The notes under the pieces are model-generated. The model saw only the letters and a program-made list of their open reading frames with translations. It searched no databases and was not told the DNA's origin. Made by a program: the position numbers and the translations under genes. Below, in pieces: positions 10,717 through 22,386 of a stretch of 64,000 bases of DNA; position 1 is the first letter of the stretch; each line of letters begins with the position of its first letter. Origin of the DNA: Picochlorum sp. 'celeri' (taxonomy: Eukaryota > Chlorophyta > Trebouxiophyceae); the NCBI GenBank assembly GCA_010909725.1, contig JAACMV010000005.1, positions 620,001 through 684,000 on the forward strand. The letters are read 5' to 3'.

Positions 10717-11574
10717 TCAGAGTTCTGGGGCGTGCTGCGTCTCAAGCACGAGCCTGACGAGATCCTCGGTAGCATGGCAACAGCATCGTTCTGCGACATC
10801 CTGGATGGATTCGTTCGTATGCTGGGTCTTTGCCGATGGATCAGCACCTCTTTGAAGGAGGAGAGACAGGATCATAGCATCTCCACACGCCACAGCCCAA
10901 TGAATCGGTCTCATCCCCACGTCTTCTTCTTCCACGCACACAGCTTCGATGGAGGCCCCATGGTCTATCAAAGCCTCGAGAATCGTGGCATTCCCTCTCA
11001 CAATGGCTGCTGGCAATAGGTCGCTCGAAATCATCCCTTTTATCGCATGAGGAGAGTACTTTTCCTGAGGTGGACATGTCTCGTGGATGGCAGTAAGCAG
11101 TCTGGAGACAATCTCTGGAGCATTGGACAAGACAGCAAGGTCTAGAGGCTGGAACCCCGTCCTTTTTGACGACATGAGCATGTCATTCGGGCCGAACGAC
11201 TCGGTGAAATCCTCTTCTTTTGGTACAGTCCACTGCATATGAGGGGATACTGGTGAGCTATGCTGTGTCAGAACTCGCCGTCGGGCGACCGCATCGGGAA
11301 TGTGCTCTGCTAGAAAGGCAAGGATCACATCCACGCATTCCACATGCCCAGAGATGGCTGCGATGTGCAACGGAGTTGACTGTGACCTCGTTGTTATAGA
11401 AAATAATGTTCCATTCTTTTGATCACTGCTGAGAAGAATATGACGGAGAAGCGTAACATCTCCACGATGGCAAGCATAGTGAATGGGCATCCACCCATGG
11501 TGGCCTTCTGTACCAATCCTTCGTCTCTTTGGATTTGGAACACAGTCCATCCCATGTACTATTCTTTTCAACAA
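10717..11574 (-). CDS. Ankyrin-repeat protein
   Basis: Intronless, 285 residues. Clear ankyrin repeats: WMPIHYACHRGDVTLLRHIL (about 28-47), STPLHIAAISGHVECVDVIL, FQPLDLAVLSNAPEIVSRLL, LLPAAIVRGNATILEALIDHGAS, MRPIHWAVACGDAMILSLLLQRGADP. A divergent loop rich in charged residues sits between repeats 2 and 3. A basic PKRRR patch near residue 16 could be a nuclear signal. No other domain is visible, so the partner and role are unknown. It is unrelated in detail to the long ankyrin gene at 59 kb, whose repeats carry a different consensus. Confidence 0.8.
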   Translation of the reverse strand: MLKRIVHGMDCVPNPKRRRIGTEGHHGWMPIHYACHRGDVTLLRHILLSSDQKNGTLFSITTRSQSTPLHIAAISGHVECVDVILAFLAEHIPDAVARRRVLTQHSSPVSPHMQWTVPKEEDFTESFGPNDMLMSSKRTGFQPLDLAVLSNAPEIVSRLLTAIHETCPPQEKYSPHAIKGMISSDLLPAAIVRGNATILEALIDHGASIEAVCVEEEDVGMRPIHWAVACGDAMILSLLLQRGADPSAKTQHTNESIQDVAERCCCHATEDLVRLVLETQHAPEL

Positions 11575-11803
11575 ATTGTTTTATTTATTTTATTATTTTA
11601 TACAGCATGTGAGGACAGACTTTTGCATGCTACATGGATGGATATAGGATGAGATGATGATGAATGCCATTCCATGCATGAATAATACCAGCTTCATGCA
11701 TGCAGCATACCAAGTAGGTACCAAAAAAATAAAGTACATACTACTTGTATGTCATCACCGCAAATAGACATTTTTTCTATGAATTACAGATAGATCTACA
11801 AGA

Positions 11804-13702
11804 TTATGTAGCACCGATTCTGTGCCAACTGTCCACCGCAATTGGAGCCTGCAATAAATGATCTGGAATGCCAAAAGCATCACAGAGATCTAGAGCAAGA
11901 GGCCCTTTCGAAGACGATGACGACGACGTTGATGCAAAATACAGACATAAATCATTAATTTGATTCCGGATGGCAGCGACAGACCTTCCTGGGAGTACTC
12001 CATGTTCCAAATAGGTTGTCAGACCAGCTTCAACACGGCTTAGTCCGTATAGTATGCATAATTTGGTCAATGCATCCTTCCACGCCACAGGCACTGAATT
12101 CAACTCTTCCATAAACATGGTATATGTTGACGAGTCCACCGACGCCCAACCCAGAGCAACCACCCTATCCAAATTGCATTCATATGCATTCCTCATTGAT
12201 GATGCCAACTCTTGAACAAGACCATGTGTGAGCATATCACACCTCCAGGAAAGCAATGCTTTAAGACACTCCAGTCCTAAATTTTCATGCCGAACAGATG
12301 ATGGAAGAACAGGAGTCTGTGCCTTCTTTTTCATTCCTACATCAATCAGTGACTTTGCCACCTGTTGCATCATGACTGTATTATCTCCCTCAAACGTCAC
12401 ATCAACATTCATATCATTCAACATTGGACCAATCTTGTTCGCAGCAAGAAATCCCATGCCTCCACAGCATTCTCTGCATTCTTGGAGAATCTGCACACGA
12501 TGCCACGTCGCAGCTGCTTTCAACCCAGAGGACAACACATGCACCACCTTGGCATTCTTTGCCGAATCCCCAGACAGGCCAATATATTTGCATTTCAGCA
12601 GAGAAAGATGCATAGCATACGTCGTTGCTAATGCTGGAATCAACCGTCGCTGCTGCGTCACATACTGTATAATTGGGGTATTTGCAAACTGAGGACGTGC
12701 ACACGAATACCTCAATGCAATAGTCACACCACTCTTGCACGCATCCACCGCAGCCTGAGCAATCAACATTCTCCCAGTCGTAAGCCCCGACACCATTGTT
12801 CCAAACCGTTGGTTCGGATCTGATATAGGAGACGAATACCTACCATGGGCATCAACAGATGCATACCTATCCAGCAGCGCATCCCTCGGCACCCGCACAT
12901 GATCAAACCATATTTGCCCATTATCCACCCCATTCAATCCCTGTTTCGCTCCATTATCCTTTATTCTCACTCCAGGGACAATAGTACCCTGGTCATCCCT
13001 CAACCGAACAATAAACACATGAGGCCCCTGCCATGTCTTGTCAATTGTCAATTGAGCAAATACGGCACAAATCTTTGCCGTCGACCCAGCACCTCCAATC
13101 CAAAACTTGGAAGCTTCATTATGAGGCGTATGAATCACAAACATCCCACTCGCTCTGTCATATTCGGCCGTGGTTTCAATACCCATCACATTACTTCCAT
13201 GCCCAAGCTCCGTCATTCCAAAACACCCAGGCAACTCCAATGTATCCATCTTTGGCAGAAACTCTTTATGATGCTTCTCTGTTCCCAGTTTCACAATCGT
13301 CCCTCCACACAATGTGAAATGTACCCCACTCTTAATCGCCATGGAATAATCACAGAACGACAGCGACTCCAACGCCGCTTGAAACTTTAACGGGTCTTTG
13401 GCATAATCCGTAACTGAGAAAAACCCTTGTCGAACAAATTTGACCACACGCTGCATCGTCAGCTCCCGAAACCCTTCCAAACTCTGCTGATAATTTGGCA
13501 TGTACAAGGGATCGTTCAAAAAGTCGAAAATAGCCTCTCGTAACTCTCGGTTATCCCTCACCAACCATTGATTCAGTGAATCATAAGCAACCATTCCCTG
13601 TCCATGGGGTTGCGCTGCCATACCACTGGCAAGGACATTGTTCCGCGTCAGATGACTCGCGAGAACTGCCAATCTCCGCTTCTTTTCCATCTCTCCATCC
13701 AT
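11804..13702 (-). CDS. ACX: Acyl-CoA oxidase, peroxisomal
   Basis: Intronless, 632 residues, the normal size. Catalyses the first, FAD-dependent and H2O2-forming step of peroxisomal beta-oxidation. The N-terminus contains RLAVLASHL at residues 9-18, an exact type-2 peroxisomal targeting signal (R-L-x5-H-L). The acyl-CoA dehydrogenase fold is clear: GCFGMTELGHGSNV, KFWIGGAG near FAD, GVRIKDNGAKQGLNGVDNG, FGTMVSGLTTGR, then ECRECCGGMGFLAANKIG and TFEGDN, whose Glu is the general base in this family. The C-terminus ends IGAT, with no PTS1, consistent with PTS2 import as in plant ACX2/ACX3. A Ser/Thr run (TSSSSSSKG) sits near the C-terminus. Confidence 0.93.
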   Translation of the reverse strand: MDGEMEKKRRLAVLASHLTRNNVLASGMAAQPHGQGMVAYDSLNQWLVRDNRELREAIFDFLNDPLYMPNYQQSLEGFRELTMQRVVKFVRQGFFSVTDYAKDPLKFQAALESLSFCDYSMAIKSGVHFTLCGGTIVKLGTEKHHKEFLPKMDTLELPGCFGMTELGHGSNVMGIETTAEYDRASGMFVIHTPHNEASKFWIGGAGSTAKICAVFAQLTIDKTWQGPHVFIVRLRDDQGTIVPGVRIKDNGAKQGLNGVDNGQIWFDHVRVPRDALLDRYASVDAHGRYSSPISDPNQRFGTMVSGLTTGRMLIAQAAVDACKSGVTIALRYSCARPQFANTPIIQYVTQQRRLIPALATTYAMHLSLLKCKYIGLSGDSAKNAKVVHVLSSGLKAAATWHRVQILQECRECCGGMGFLAANKIGPMLNDMNVDVTFEGDNTVMMQQVAKSLIDVGMKKKAQTPVLPSSVRHENLGLECLKALLSWRCDMLTHGLVQELASSMRNAYECNLDRVVALGWASVDSSTYTMFMEELNSVPVAWKDALTKLCILYGLSRVEAGLTTYLEHGVLPGRSVAAIRNQINDLCLYFASTSSSSSSKGPLALDLCDAFGIPDHLLQAPIAVDSWHRIGAT

Positions 13703-14256
13703 ATTGTATATGAAATAGCAGTATTAAAACCCTGTAATGTGATTTTATAATATTTCCCTTATTATTTGATTTTTTTGGTGCAGGACGAGAAGAAGAGTCA
13801 CGTGACCCAGGCCAGCTGGCTACACTCAGAGCAAGAGCAAGAATCAAGCCATGATGATGGAAAAGACCCAACCTACTGCCTGAGCTTGCGTCTCTTTTTC
13901 TTCTTCTCTCAATGGATCAGTGTGATTTTGATCGATCAGCATCAGGTGTGTCGAGAGAGCAATATTTTTTAAATAAGACGTGGCAACAGAAGAAGAAGAA
14001 GAAGGACATGGCTTGGAGTTGCGCCCTGGCCCAGTGGGAATGCAATGCGCATTGCGAGATATCAGTGATCCAGACAATGCCATATCACATGGATACTACT
14101 TTTTTAAAAAGATATTATTATTGATGCAATTCATGTATTGTAAAACTGGATTCATAGCAGTGTCAGGCGCAAGACGAGTTGATCGCATGCACATGTGAGC
14201 CATGTCAATTGCTTTGTTGTTGTTGTTGGCATGATTGTCAACTTGCAGTTGATTGA
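13703..14256. other. Divergent intergenic region between ACX and the QTRT2-like gene
   Basis: About 554 bp with short AT-rich runs, an AAGAAGAAGAAG run near 13991-14002 and a GTTGTTGTTG run near 14213-14226. A GCCAGCTGG word lies at 13811. No convincing small gene or RNA was found. Confidence 0.4.
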
Positions 14257-15558
14257 TTGATGGAATTCCATATTATACATGCATCAAAGCATGATGGTGC
14301 AAATAACAATGATAATAATACCGCGGATGGTTTGAAGAAGAATCTTGCTGGTCGTTTGGGCCAGGTGGTACGTAGTAGCCAGATGGAACATGCTGGACGG
14401 GAGCACCGACTCGAGACTCCCTGTGTGATGGTGCATACGACGCGTGGTTGCTCTCCTCATATGACATGGGACTCTCTGGAGAGAGTGAAAGATGCGTGTG
14501 GAGGGCAGGCGTGGGCGGTGCAGGCTGATGTGTTGCATATGTCTGATGCACAGCAGACAGAGGTGTTGAGACTGTATATACAAGAGGGGAAACGGGGTCG
14601 CTCCTTTATGGGGTATCCAGAGGATGCGATTCTTGTAGCTACGCCGAGAGATCCGTGTGTGTATGAATATATTGGCGCTGTGAAGAATTCAACTGATGAT
14701 GGGGCATCGATTGTGACCATGGGTGGTGCAACAATGCTGCGCCCTGAAGAATACATGACGCTGGCTGGGTATGTTGAGGCGGATATTATAGTTGGTTTAG
14801 GAGATGAGGTTGTGTCGGACGCGAAAATGTCTCGTGTGGTGGCGTCCTCAAAGAGGACTGTTGCATGGATGGACCGAATACTGCAGCAAAGGCGGGTGCA
14901 GGGAGACGAGACGTTAAAGAAAAGACCCCTTTTGGTGTGCCCAATAGTAGGTGGGCGTGATGTGAAGAGTAGAAGAGATGCGTTGGAGCACATACGGCCG
15001 TGCATTGCTGCCTCTGATGGTGTGTATATATCTGGTTTGGGGACTGGAGAGTCATTTCATGAGCGTCAGGATATTCTTCGTTCAATTATTGATGCTGTGC
15101 CAGCAGAAAAGATTCGAATAGCATCAGGAATCTCACACCCAGGGGATATGCTTCAGGCGATCGCCTGTGGCGTGGATATGTTTGATACGTCCTATGTCCA
15201 CATGGTGACACGGGCTGGATATGCATTACATTTTCCTCTCTCTCTGCACGACTTGATTCAAAAGAATGCTGAGCAGCACCGTCGCGATGATAAAACCAAA
15301 TTAAATATATGGTCTCCAGAGTTGAAACGAGATGCATCCCCGCTCGTGGAGCATTGCCCATGTGATACATGCCAACGGCATACAAGATCATATCTTCATC
15401 ACTTGTTTGTCACCCATGAGATGACGGGTCAGGTACTCCTCGAGCACCATAATACCTTGTATATACAAGAATTTCTCAGACACGTACGGGATGCGATCCG
15501 GCATGATGTGTTTTCGGACTATTTGGATGCTTGGAAAGAGTACATGATGATGGCATGA
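14257..15558 (+). CDS. QTRT2: Queuine tRNA-ribosyltransferase accessory subunit, QTRT2-like
   Basis: 433 residues, intronless. QTRT2 pairs with catalytic QTRT1 to exchange guanine 34 for queuine in the anticodon wobble base of tRNAs. TIM-barrel features of the TGT family are present: FMGYPEDAILVATPRD, GLGTGES, GISHPGDMLQAIACGVDMFDTSY, and the zinc site CPCDTCQRHTRSYLHHLF followed by THEM. The stretch GVDMFD-TSYVHMVTRAGYAL resembles the accessory subunit (GVDLFE...T.RG.AL) more than the catalytic one, which carries TRTARFG. No QTRT1 is in the window. Two adjacent ATG codons start the frame; the second is equally possible. Confidence 0.82.
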   Translation: MMEFHIIHASKHDGANNNDNNTADGLKKNLAGRLGQVVRSSQMEHAGREHRLETPCVMVHTTRGCSPHMTWDSLERVKDACGGQAWAVQADVLHMSDAQQTEVLRLYIQEGKRGRSFMGYPEDAILVATPRDPCVYEYIGAVKNSTDDGASIVTMGGATMLRPEEYMTLAGYVEADIIVGLGDEVVSDAKMSRVVASSKRTVAWMDRILQQRRVQGDETLKKRPLLVCPIVGGRDVKSRRDALEHIRPCIAASDGVYISGLGTGESFHERQDILRSIIDAVPAEKIRIASGISHPGDMLQAIACGVDMFDTSYVHMVTRAGYALHFPLSLHDLIQKNAEQHRRDDKTKLNIWSPELKRDASPLVEHCPCDTCQRHTRSYLHHLFVTHEMTGQVLLEHHNTLYIQEFLRHVRDAIRHDVFSDYLDAWKEYMMMA

Positions 15559-15741
15559 TGACTCGCTTTCTTTCATTTCACTGAATACGTTTCACAGCAT
15601 CAATATATACATGTATGTACTGTTACATTACATATGCAAGAAGAATATCCGTATGCCTTGGTTTCCAGTGCATGGAGGAGGAAAAGGAAGAAGAAGAGGA
15701 GAAAAAACCAAACAAAAACCAAAAGTTACTACAATCACTAT

Positions 15742-16156
15742 TTATTTGCCTTGCTTGAACACATCATTCCGCATCCCCTTGGTCAGCTCTTCCTTGAACA
15801 CTGTAAAGAAATCTGATGACTTTTCAGTAAAACCTTCTTTATGCTCCAAGCCCTTTTTCGAGACATCTGTAAAGAATGCATTGGACCTGACAGCAAACCT
15901 CTGAAACACCTTGCTATTCGCTAGAGTATCCACCAATACCTGCATTGTGTGTATCAGATAGTTATTGTATCAAACTATTTGCTTTACACTTACAGGGGAC
16001 CAGTGTACTGTGCAGATTGCGAACGCACCTCTTGGACCAGGTAATTTGCGACGCGCTGGAAAAACGACTGCAATATACGCACGAAGAAGGAAACACTGTT
16101 AATAAAAATACATGTAAATCCAATAATAACGCAGTGTTGTTCCATAACGCACCATT
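15742..16156 (-). CDS. 79-residue conserved small protein, function unknown
   Basis: Rebuilt from three exons: 16154-16156 (only the start codon), 16029-16067 (13 codons) and 15742-15939 (65 codons plus stop), with introns of 86 and 89 bp. All joins are phase 0 with GTGCGT donors and GCAG acceptors. The protein begins MSFFQRVANYLVQEVLVDTL and continues NSKVFQRFAVRSNAFF; the rest is charged and helical (KGLEHKEGF, KEELTKGM). The two FQRxA boxes spaced about 30 residues apart look like a short repeat. It reminds me of short plant proteins of unknown function, but I cannot name the family. The single-codon first exon is inferred from phase and splice signals; an alternative is a start further upstream. 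Confidence 0.6.
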
Positions 16157-16273
16157 GTCTTTTTCTGTTTTGAAGCAGACGCTTTTACTACAACACGTGA
16201 AACTCTGTTTTACAACAGGGGGTGCAAGAGAATTTGAATTTTATTACTGTATTTTTTTTGCCTGCTGTTATTC

Positions 16274-19098
16274 TCATTCCAGAGCTGAATGCCTGTCACT
16301 TGCAGTTGGCCTTGGTGACGAGTCAAAGTGATCTCCACCCTTCTCAACGGGATGGAAGTCAGTCATGGATATTTGAGTGGGTACTGCAGGGCTCGATGCC
16401 ATTGTCGACGCAGGCAGTGGACAGGGCTTTAGACAATCCAATGCGGGTCCCTCGACCAGTGCCCCACTGTCACTGAAATGGCATAGTAGTCTCTCCCAGA
16501 GTGGATTCTTGACCAATGTATCTGGATTTCCTAGCATGATTAGACCATATCGAGCGCGTGTGATGGAGACGTTGAGTCTTCTGGGGTCTGATAGGAAGCC
16601 AACACCCTGGAATTCATTTGATCGAACGCATGAAAAGATGATAAAGTCCTTCTCTCGTCCCTGGAATGCATCTACGCTCGACACTTCGACGTCAGCCATG
16701 GACATGCCTCGTACCATGCCTCCACGGACTAACTTGGATTGAATTTGTTCCCTTTGTCCCTCGTATGGCGTGATGATGCCTATGCTGGATGGCTGGGTGC
16801 CCAACTCTAGAAGCCGAGCAACAATACTGGATATTGCCATGGACTCTGCTCTGTTGAGGTAGGAAATTCCCGAAGAAGACATTTCCTCGATTCCACGCTG
16901 TGACCAGAACATCATGGGGGCGTCCTTTGATGGCCATGGGAAATGGATGGTGTTTGGCCGATCCTCTGCACGCAGACCATTTTTCAGGGTGCCTTCATAG
17001 AATGTCTTGGATGGAAATGCAGAGAGCGCTGGATGCATCCTATACTGCACGTCCAATCGAACAGGATCCTTGCTGTTTTGCATAATTCTTTCAAATAAGC
17101 TTTGTCCAAGACCAAATTGTTTCGCTCGACGGTTGATAATGACTGGTCCCAACTGGCATTGGTCACCAATCAAGATGAGATGCTCACATCCCCTTGCGAT
17201 TGGGATCAGTGATTCTGCCTCTGTCGACTGCGTGCATTCATCGATCAGCACTGTTTTGAAATTTAGACGGGATAGTCTTGGATCTGCAGAACACACACAC
17301 GTGACGCAGATGACATCTGCTGATTGAAGCACCTGTTCCTCCAGCTTTGCTTGAATCTCGCGATATCTTTTCAAATCCTCTTTACTCAGGCCCCTTCCAG
17401 ATTCGATTTTGGCCGACCACGCTCGGTATCTGAGAGCAACTGGATCTGATAGAGTGTTCATTTGTGAGCTTAGAGTCAGGCGATCCACGGAGCTGCCGAT
17501 TGCTTCTTGAGTCTTTGACAAGACTCGCGTCACACGAACACCTGTCCTCTCAACTCTTTCTGCAATGTTATCTGCTGCTGTATTTGATGGAGTTGCCACA
17601 AGTATTGTGCCACTTTTTATGTGTGTCAGATGATAGATAATCGCGGCAGCAGTCGTCGTTTTACCTGCAGGTGTCAGGAGTGGTGCAGTCAAAAAACTGC
17701 TGTCCTCATGAATTTGTTATATATATCTCAAAAATACATACCTGTACCCGGGGGTCCCTGAATCAACGATATTGGACACGTCAATGCGTTTTTAATGGCT
17801 TTCTCTTGTGATGGATTGATGTTCTCGATCCCTGGCGCTGAAAGATTGTCTGGAACCTTGAACTCCATGCAAAACTTGTGAGAAATGTCATGATATTCTT
17901 GGCCGAGGAGTAAATGGCGCAGGTATTGTGACAGACAGTCTTCATCTTTCACGATACGATCGAATGCATCATACATTCGCTCATACTGGGTTCCCATCCA
18001 TAAAAATTCCACGCGGTATCCACTCCTGGCAGGCCTTGGTGGACGTCCTGAAGAATTCTGCTTACGGCTCTTTGTCACGAACGCCGTGATATGCTTTGAT
18101 CTTTGATCATACTCCACAATAATACATTCATATTCACATGGATATGAAGGATGGGTAATGAGTATACGGTCACCCAATCTAACTGCATGTGTATCCAACC
18201 TCCGTGGTGTGACAAACTGAGCAACTTGTCTTGCATCCCGAGTGCTCCAGTGGATGTCAACATGTGTCTGTGTTTGCTGCTGTTTGACGTATTTACTGGT
18301 TTTTACTTCCAGATTGATCAGATTACTAAAGATTGCCTGGTATACCGGGGCATCAGGGTATGACAATGCTACTGGCAAAATCTCCTCTCGTTGTGGCACC
18401 TCTCTGTGCCTCACATCACCAATCACTGCGAACATTTTCCCACGTTTCCACATATCCTCCAGTTTATTTACTTCTCTGACGCTCACTTTTCGACGAAATC
18501 GCATATCAGCCTGACTTGGGCGTGGCACAAGCCAGTCAACAACCATCTTGTCCTGGATCAATGGAGCCCAATCAGATTCTGTATGCCTCAGGCTCTTTGA
18601 GAATGTGGCCTCATGATCATCGAAAACATCCTTTGACAAGATTGTTATTTTATTTCCGGTGGACACATAGCCGAGGGATAGTATATCTTTGGTCCCAGTC
18701 GCACAGCAACACAAGTCTCCCCCTGCCACAAGAGACTCCAAAGCCACAGACTCGTGCATGCGAAACTCTCTACACCCAGATCTGAGAGCGTGATGGACAA
18801 TGCAAGATACTTTCCCAAGCATCCTTCCGTTGCAAAACCATTTGCCAGTCGAGACACATTGCATCACACTCTTTGGGTTGTAAAGCCCACAGTATGAGCA
18901 AGCCCATACGGGCAACACAGCGGGCTCCGAGTCAATCTCCACATCCTCCATACCCAATGATGACATATATCCAACACTATCGCTGATGGGGGATGACTCT
19001 TGAACAACCGCCAACGCATCTGTGCTCAGAACGTCATCAGCGTAACCGTTATCTTGCGGTTGGTTAAAAACCGGCGATGATTCGATCACTGATACCAT
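16274..19098 (-). CDS. UPF1: UPF1 RNA helicase (nonsense-mediated decay)
   Basis: Exons 17742-19098 and 16274-17664 (77-bp intron, phase 1) encode about 915 residues. The intron falls inside the Walker A motif, GPPGTG|KTT, so neither reading frame alone shows it. UPF1 is the ATP-dependent helicase that drives nonsense-mediated mRNA decay. The N-terminal CH domain is visible (CSYCGLYNPKSVMQC, KWFCNGR, HHALRSGCREF), binding UPF2 in the family. Helicase motifs: VLIDECTQSTE (DEAG-type motif II), QYRMHPALS, SVDAFQGREKDFIIFSCVRS and LNVSITRARYGLIMLGN. The C-terminus is short, without a long SQ-rich tail, although a Ser-rich acidic N-terminus precedes the CH domain. Y14, another mRNA-surveillance factor, is at 43.6 kb. 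Confidence 0.95.
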
Positions 19099-19313
19099 TA
19101 AGAACTCTTTTAATGATGAGAAAAATTAGATTATGGTAGAATTCAGCCTTTAAATGCGCTAATGGCTGTTCACCTGCAATTCGGAGCAACTGCCTTTGCA
19201 ATGGAGGCAGAGACCTGCGTGGACCGTTGAGGAAATTGTCCTTTCGGGTTCTATTCGAATATATATGTATGAATATTAAATATTGTAAACTCAGACAGTC
19301 ATTGTATAAACGA

Positions 19314-22017
19314 TCAGAGAAAGAGAATCACGTCATCTATGGAGCACATGTTTGAGATGCCAAGCCCTCGGCAACCGACAAACAGGGTCAGGAATACGAG
19401 AACAAGGCATGCTATAGTGATCAGTATCCCGAATCTGCAGTACCTTGGATTCATACTCATGCCGACAGCTAGAGTGAAAAAAGCCGACATTGCAAGGGCG
19501 CCATGGGTCAGAAGGGAGAGAGAGTCTAGTATCCCTGTTGGGTATGGTTGAACTGACGTTGGGTCGTACATGCCCGCGTGGACCGAGAATATGAAAGCAC
19601 CGGTGATGAGTACCCCAACAAAAGCTTGAGAAAGTACTCCCGCGCTTCGCACTGACCATAGTCTGAAAAAGCATCCGATGAGAACTCCAAAAAGGCATCC
19701 AAAGAGTCCTGTTAGAAGGCTCGAAGGAGACTGCTCTGTCCCTTGGACCTGTCGTGCCAATAGCGCCCCAGATGTGACAGCGTGACAGCATGATGTCGTC
19801 AGAATGAGGATGGCCAGCGTTCGTAGGGGTGCGTAGGTTTTGAGAGGCTTATTGCTTGTTGTGAGTAGGGGCCTCGGCCTGCCATTTCTGCTGCTGTATG
19901 CTGGCAGAGAACCATCATCTTCTTTGAGTTTTCCTGCATGCGATGCTCTTGGAAGTATCCAGGCTGATTCCAGCAGATAATTTCTGATGATGAGAATGCA
20001 CATGGCGCCAACAATTGCTGCACTGATTGTGTGGAGCCGTGGAATGGTGTCTGAAAATATCAATTCGCTGGATATGGGTAGAATTCCAATGGCCGCCATG
20101 GCAATCGAAACGAATCCCAAGACAACAGGGACAGGAGTTGCAATGGCATTGACCAACCAGCTCGATACAAGGGTGGCAGTGAGCAGGCACAGAGAAGGCC
20201 ATTGTCCAATCTTCAGCGGCATTGCACCCTTCCATGATGATCCAGGTGCTGTCGACCCATCCATTATCCCCGAAACTTTGCTGGAATTTTCGAGGTACTC
20301 AAACAACATTCGGAACCCTTCCAATGCGGCGGCAGACAATGTTGCAGCGCTTGCAACATGTGATGCATTGCAATCCTTCAATGCATCAGGCAATAATTCT
20401 GCAAAGACCATCCAAATCATGCACCCAGCAGCGAATCCCAATGCTATCGGCAAAAGAGACTCGAACATATTCACAAAAATGTATGAGGGGACTGCCATGA
20501 GGGGTTGGGGCAGGCATGTGAGAATGCTCCAGAGAAGAGCCTCAGGTGCAGATGCCCCTTGGGATACCAGGACTGCAGCTTTGGCCATACCTTCTGGAAT
20601 ATTATGCACTCCAATAGCTAACGTTGTGAGAATACCCTGCGATAATCCTTTCTCCCCACAGAAACTCACGCCAACGCCGCATCCTTCACCGATTGCATGG
20701 GCAGCCATAATTCCAACAATGAGTATCAAACGCTTTGCCCGTTTTCCATGCAAGTGCCCAAAATGAACATCCTCCATCCCATCCAACGCATTTTTAACTA
20801 CTTGAATGAATACTGTACCAGCCAGAATGCCAATAAGGACCATAAAGGCGCCGTATGGCTGACCTTCATGCACAAGGTCAAAACTGGCAGCAAACATGAC
20901 GCCACTTGCAATTGCTGTTGCAAGACCATTCATGCTAGGTGAGAGTGACTTGACGAGAAAGAAAGGAATGGCACCTATCCCTGCCGACAATGCCATCCCT
21001 ACAGTTAGAACTGTTACTTGGAGCAAATTCGCGGCGTGGTGCTTGGCATCTTGTGTATCAGCACCATCCATGCTCGTGCTGCTTGGATTCTTCGGTGTTG
21101 CCCCTGTATTGGTATGCTTCAAATATTTTGCATTTGTATCTACCTTTATATGCACAGGTTGTCGTGTTTCAGACGTCTTTCTGCCATTCTTTTGCTTTAC
21201 TGCATCGAGCTTCTTCTTCATCCGTTGAGAGAACACATCAGACGTTTCAATCTTCTCTACAGATTTCTCCGCCTGATAATCCTCCTCGCTCCCCTGAAAT
21301 TCATCATCTTCAATATCCTCGTCTTCGTCCTCGAACACTACGTGGCCATCATCATCATCTTCTTCTTCTTCTTCCTCCTCATCCACTCCACCTTGCTCTT
21401 CTTCCTCTTCTTCTTCTTCTTCTTGTTCCTCGTTGTCAATTTGTTCTACCTCATTTTCCTCTAAAACATCTTCCTCATATTCTTTGCCATCTTTTTCCAC
21501 AGCATTATCTTTCTTCCCAGCAACCTGGTTTCCATCCTTCCTATCCAATATGGCAGACTCGATAGCACCGTCATCAACATGCTTCTTCTGACTCGTCTTC
21601 TTGATGTCAGCTACCGTGCTCTCCTCTTCTGTCTTCTCCTCCTCCTCTACCGACGTCTTCTGCTGCTGCTGCTTTTCTTCTTGTGCGCTTTGCTTGTTCA
21701 ATCCCTTTTCCACCCCAAGAATTGCGGCGTCGATGGCAGCATCATCCACCTTCCTCCTCACCTCTGCCTCTGACCCAACCTTGTCCGTTCCCCCGGTCTA
21801 CACAGAACACATTCGCTCAATTGCCTCAAAAGATCCAATATATTAACCATTCTAGAACATATACATGCCTTGGCTGTGCCAAATCCTATAAAAATGGCAC
21901 TTTGCGCAAAGACACGTGTCCAGATCAGCAATCAAAGTTCCCTACCTCAACCCCCTTTCCAACAACTAAAGCTAAAAGAAGAACAATAACAAATATTCGA
22001 GTGATAATCCGCGGCAT
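19314..22017 (-). CDS. ZIP-family metal transporter with acidic lumenal region and second membrane domain
   Basis: Exons 21946-22017 and 19314-21797 (148-bp intron, phase 0) give about 851 residues. Exon 1 is an N-terminal signal sequence (MPRIITRIFVIVLLLALVVG). Next come about 200 acidic, low-complexity residues, with two copies of a DDxAIxxAIL motif (DDAAIDAAIL, DDGAIESAIL) and Glu/Asp runs. The ZIP core follows: TM helices, HAIGEGCGVG and HNIPEGMAKA with the metal-binding His, Asn and Glu of the family. A further block of about six predicted TM segments completes the protein. This two-part membrane organisation resembles the plant ZIP protein At3g08650. It probably moves Zn or a similar divalent ion across an endomembrane; the acidic region may buffer metal. 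Confidence 0.85.
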
Positions 22018-22386
22018 ACTGAGAATATGCGTCATCGTATCCGATACCCCATTGGTCAACAGGGCGTGTCTCTGCAACTGACAACAGTACTGGTCCTTTT
22101 ACTCATATCCATGGCATATTTTACAATCATAAATGTCTATCACTGCTACATCGCGTGCGCAATGGCCAAAAAGCAAGACGATCGACGTCGCCATGCAACA
22201 ATGCTACCGAGAGTAGTCAAATATATCGGTCATACAAGTTGTTTGATGGGACATTGATATCCATTTCCATTTTGAGACAGTTGCATGGACACCGATACAT
22301 GGCTGATTCCATGCTTTACTGTATACTACTGCTACATAAACATATTGTTGTAAGTCACAAATGAAACAGAAGAGAGCCTGGGAGGA
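22018..22386. other. Divergent promoter region between the ZIP gene and NUP107
   Basis: About 370 bp of AT-rich DNA between divergent start codons. No gene or strong motif was recognised. Confidence 0.4.

Noticed and set aside
19987..21846. Several plus-strand ORFs of 100-260 residues
   Set aside because: They are antisense shadows of the ZIP transporter, including its GAA-rich acidic region read as Leu/Ser-rich peptides.
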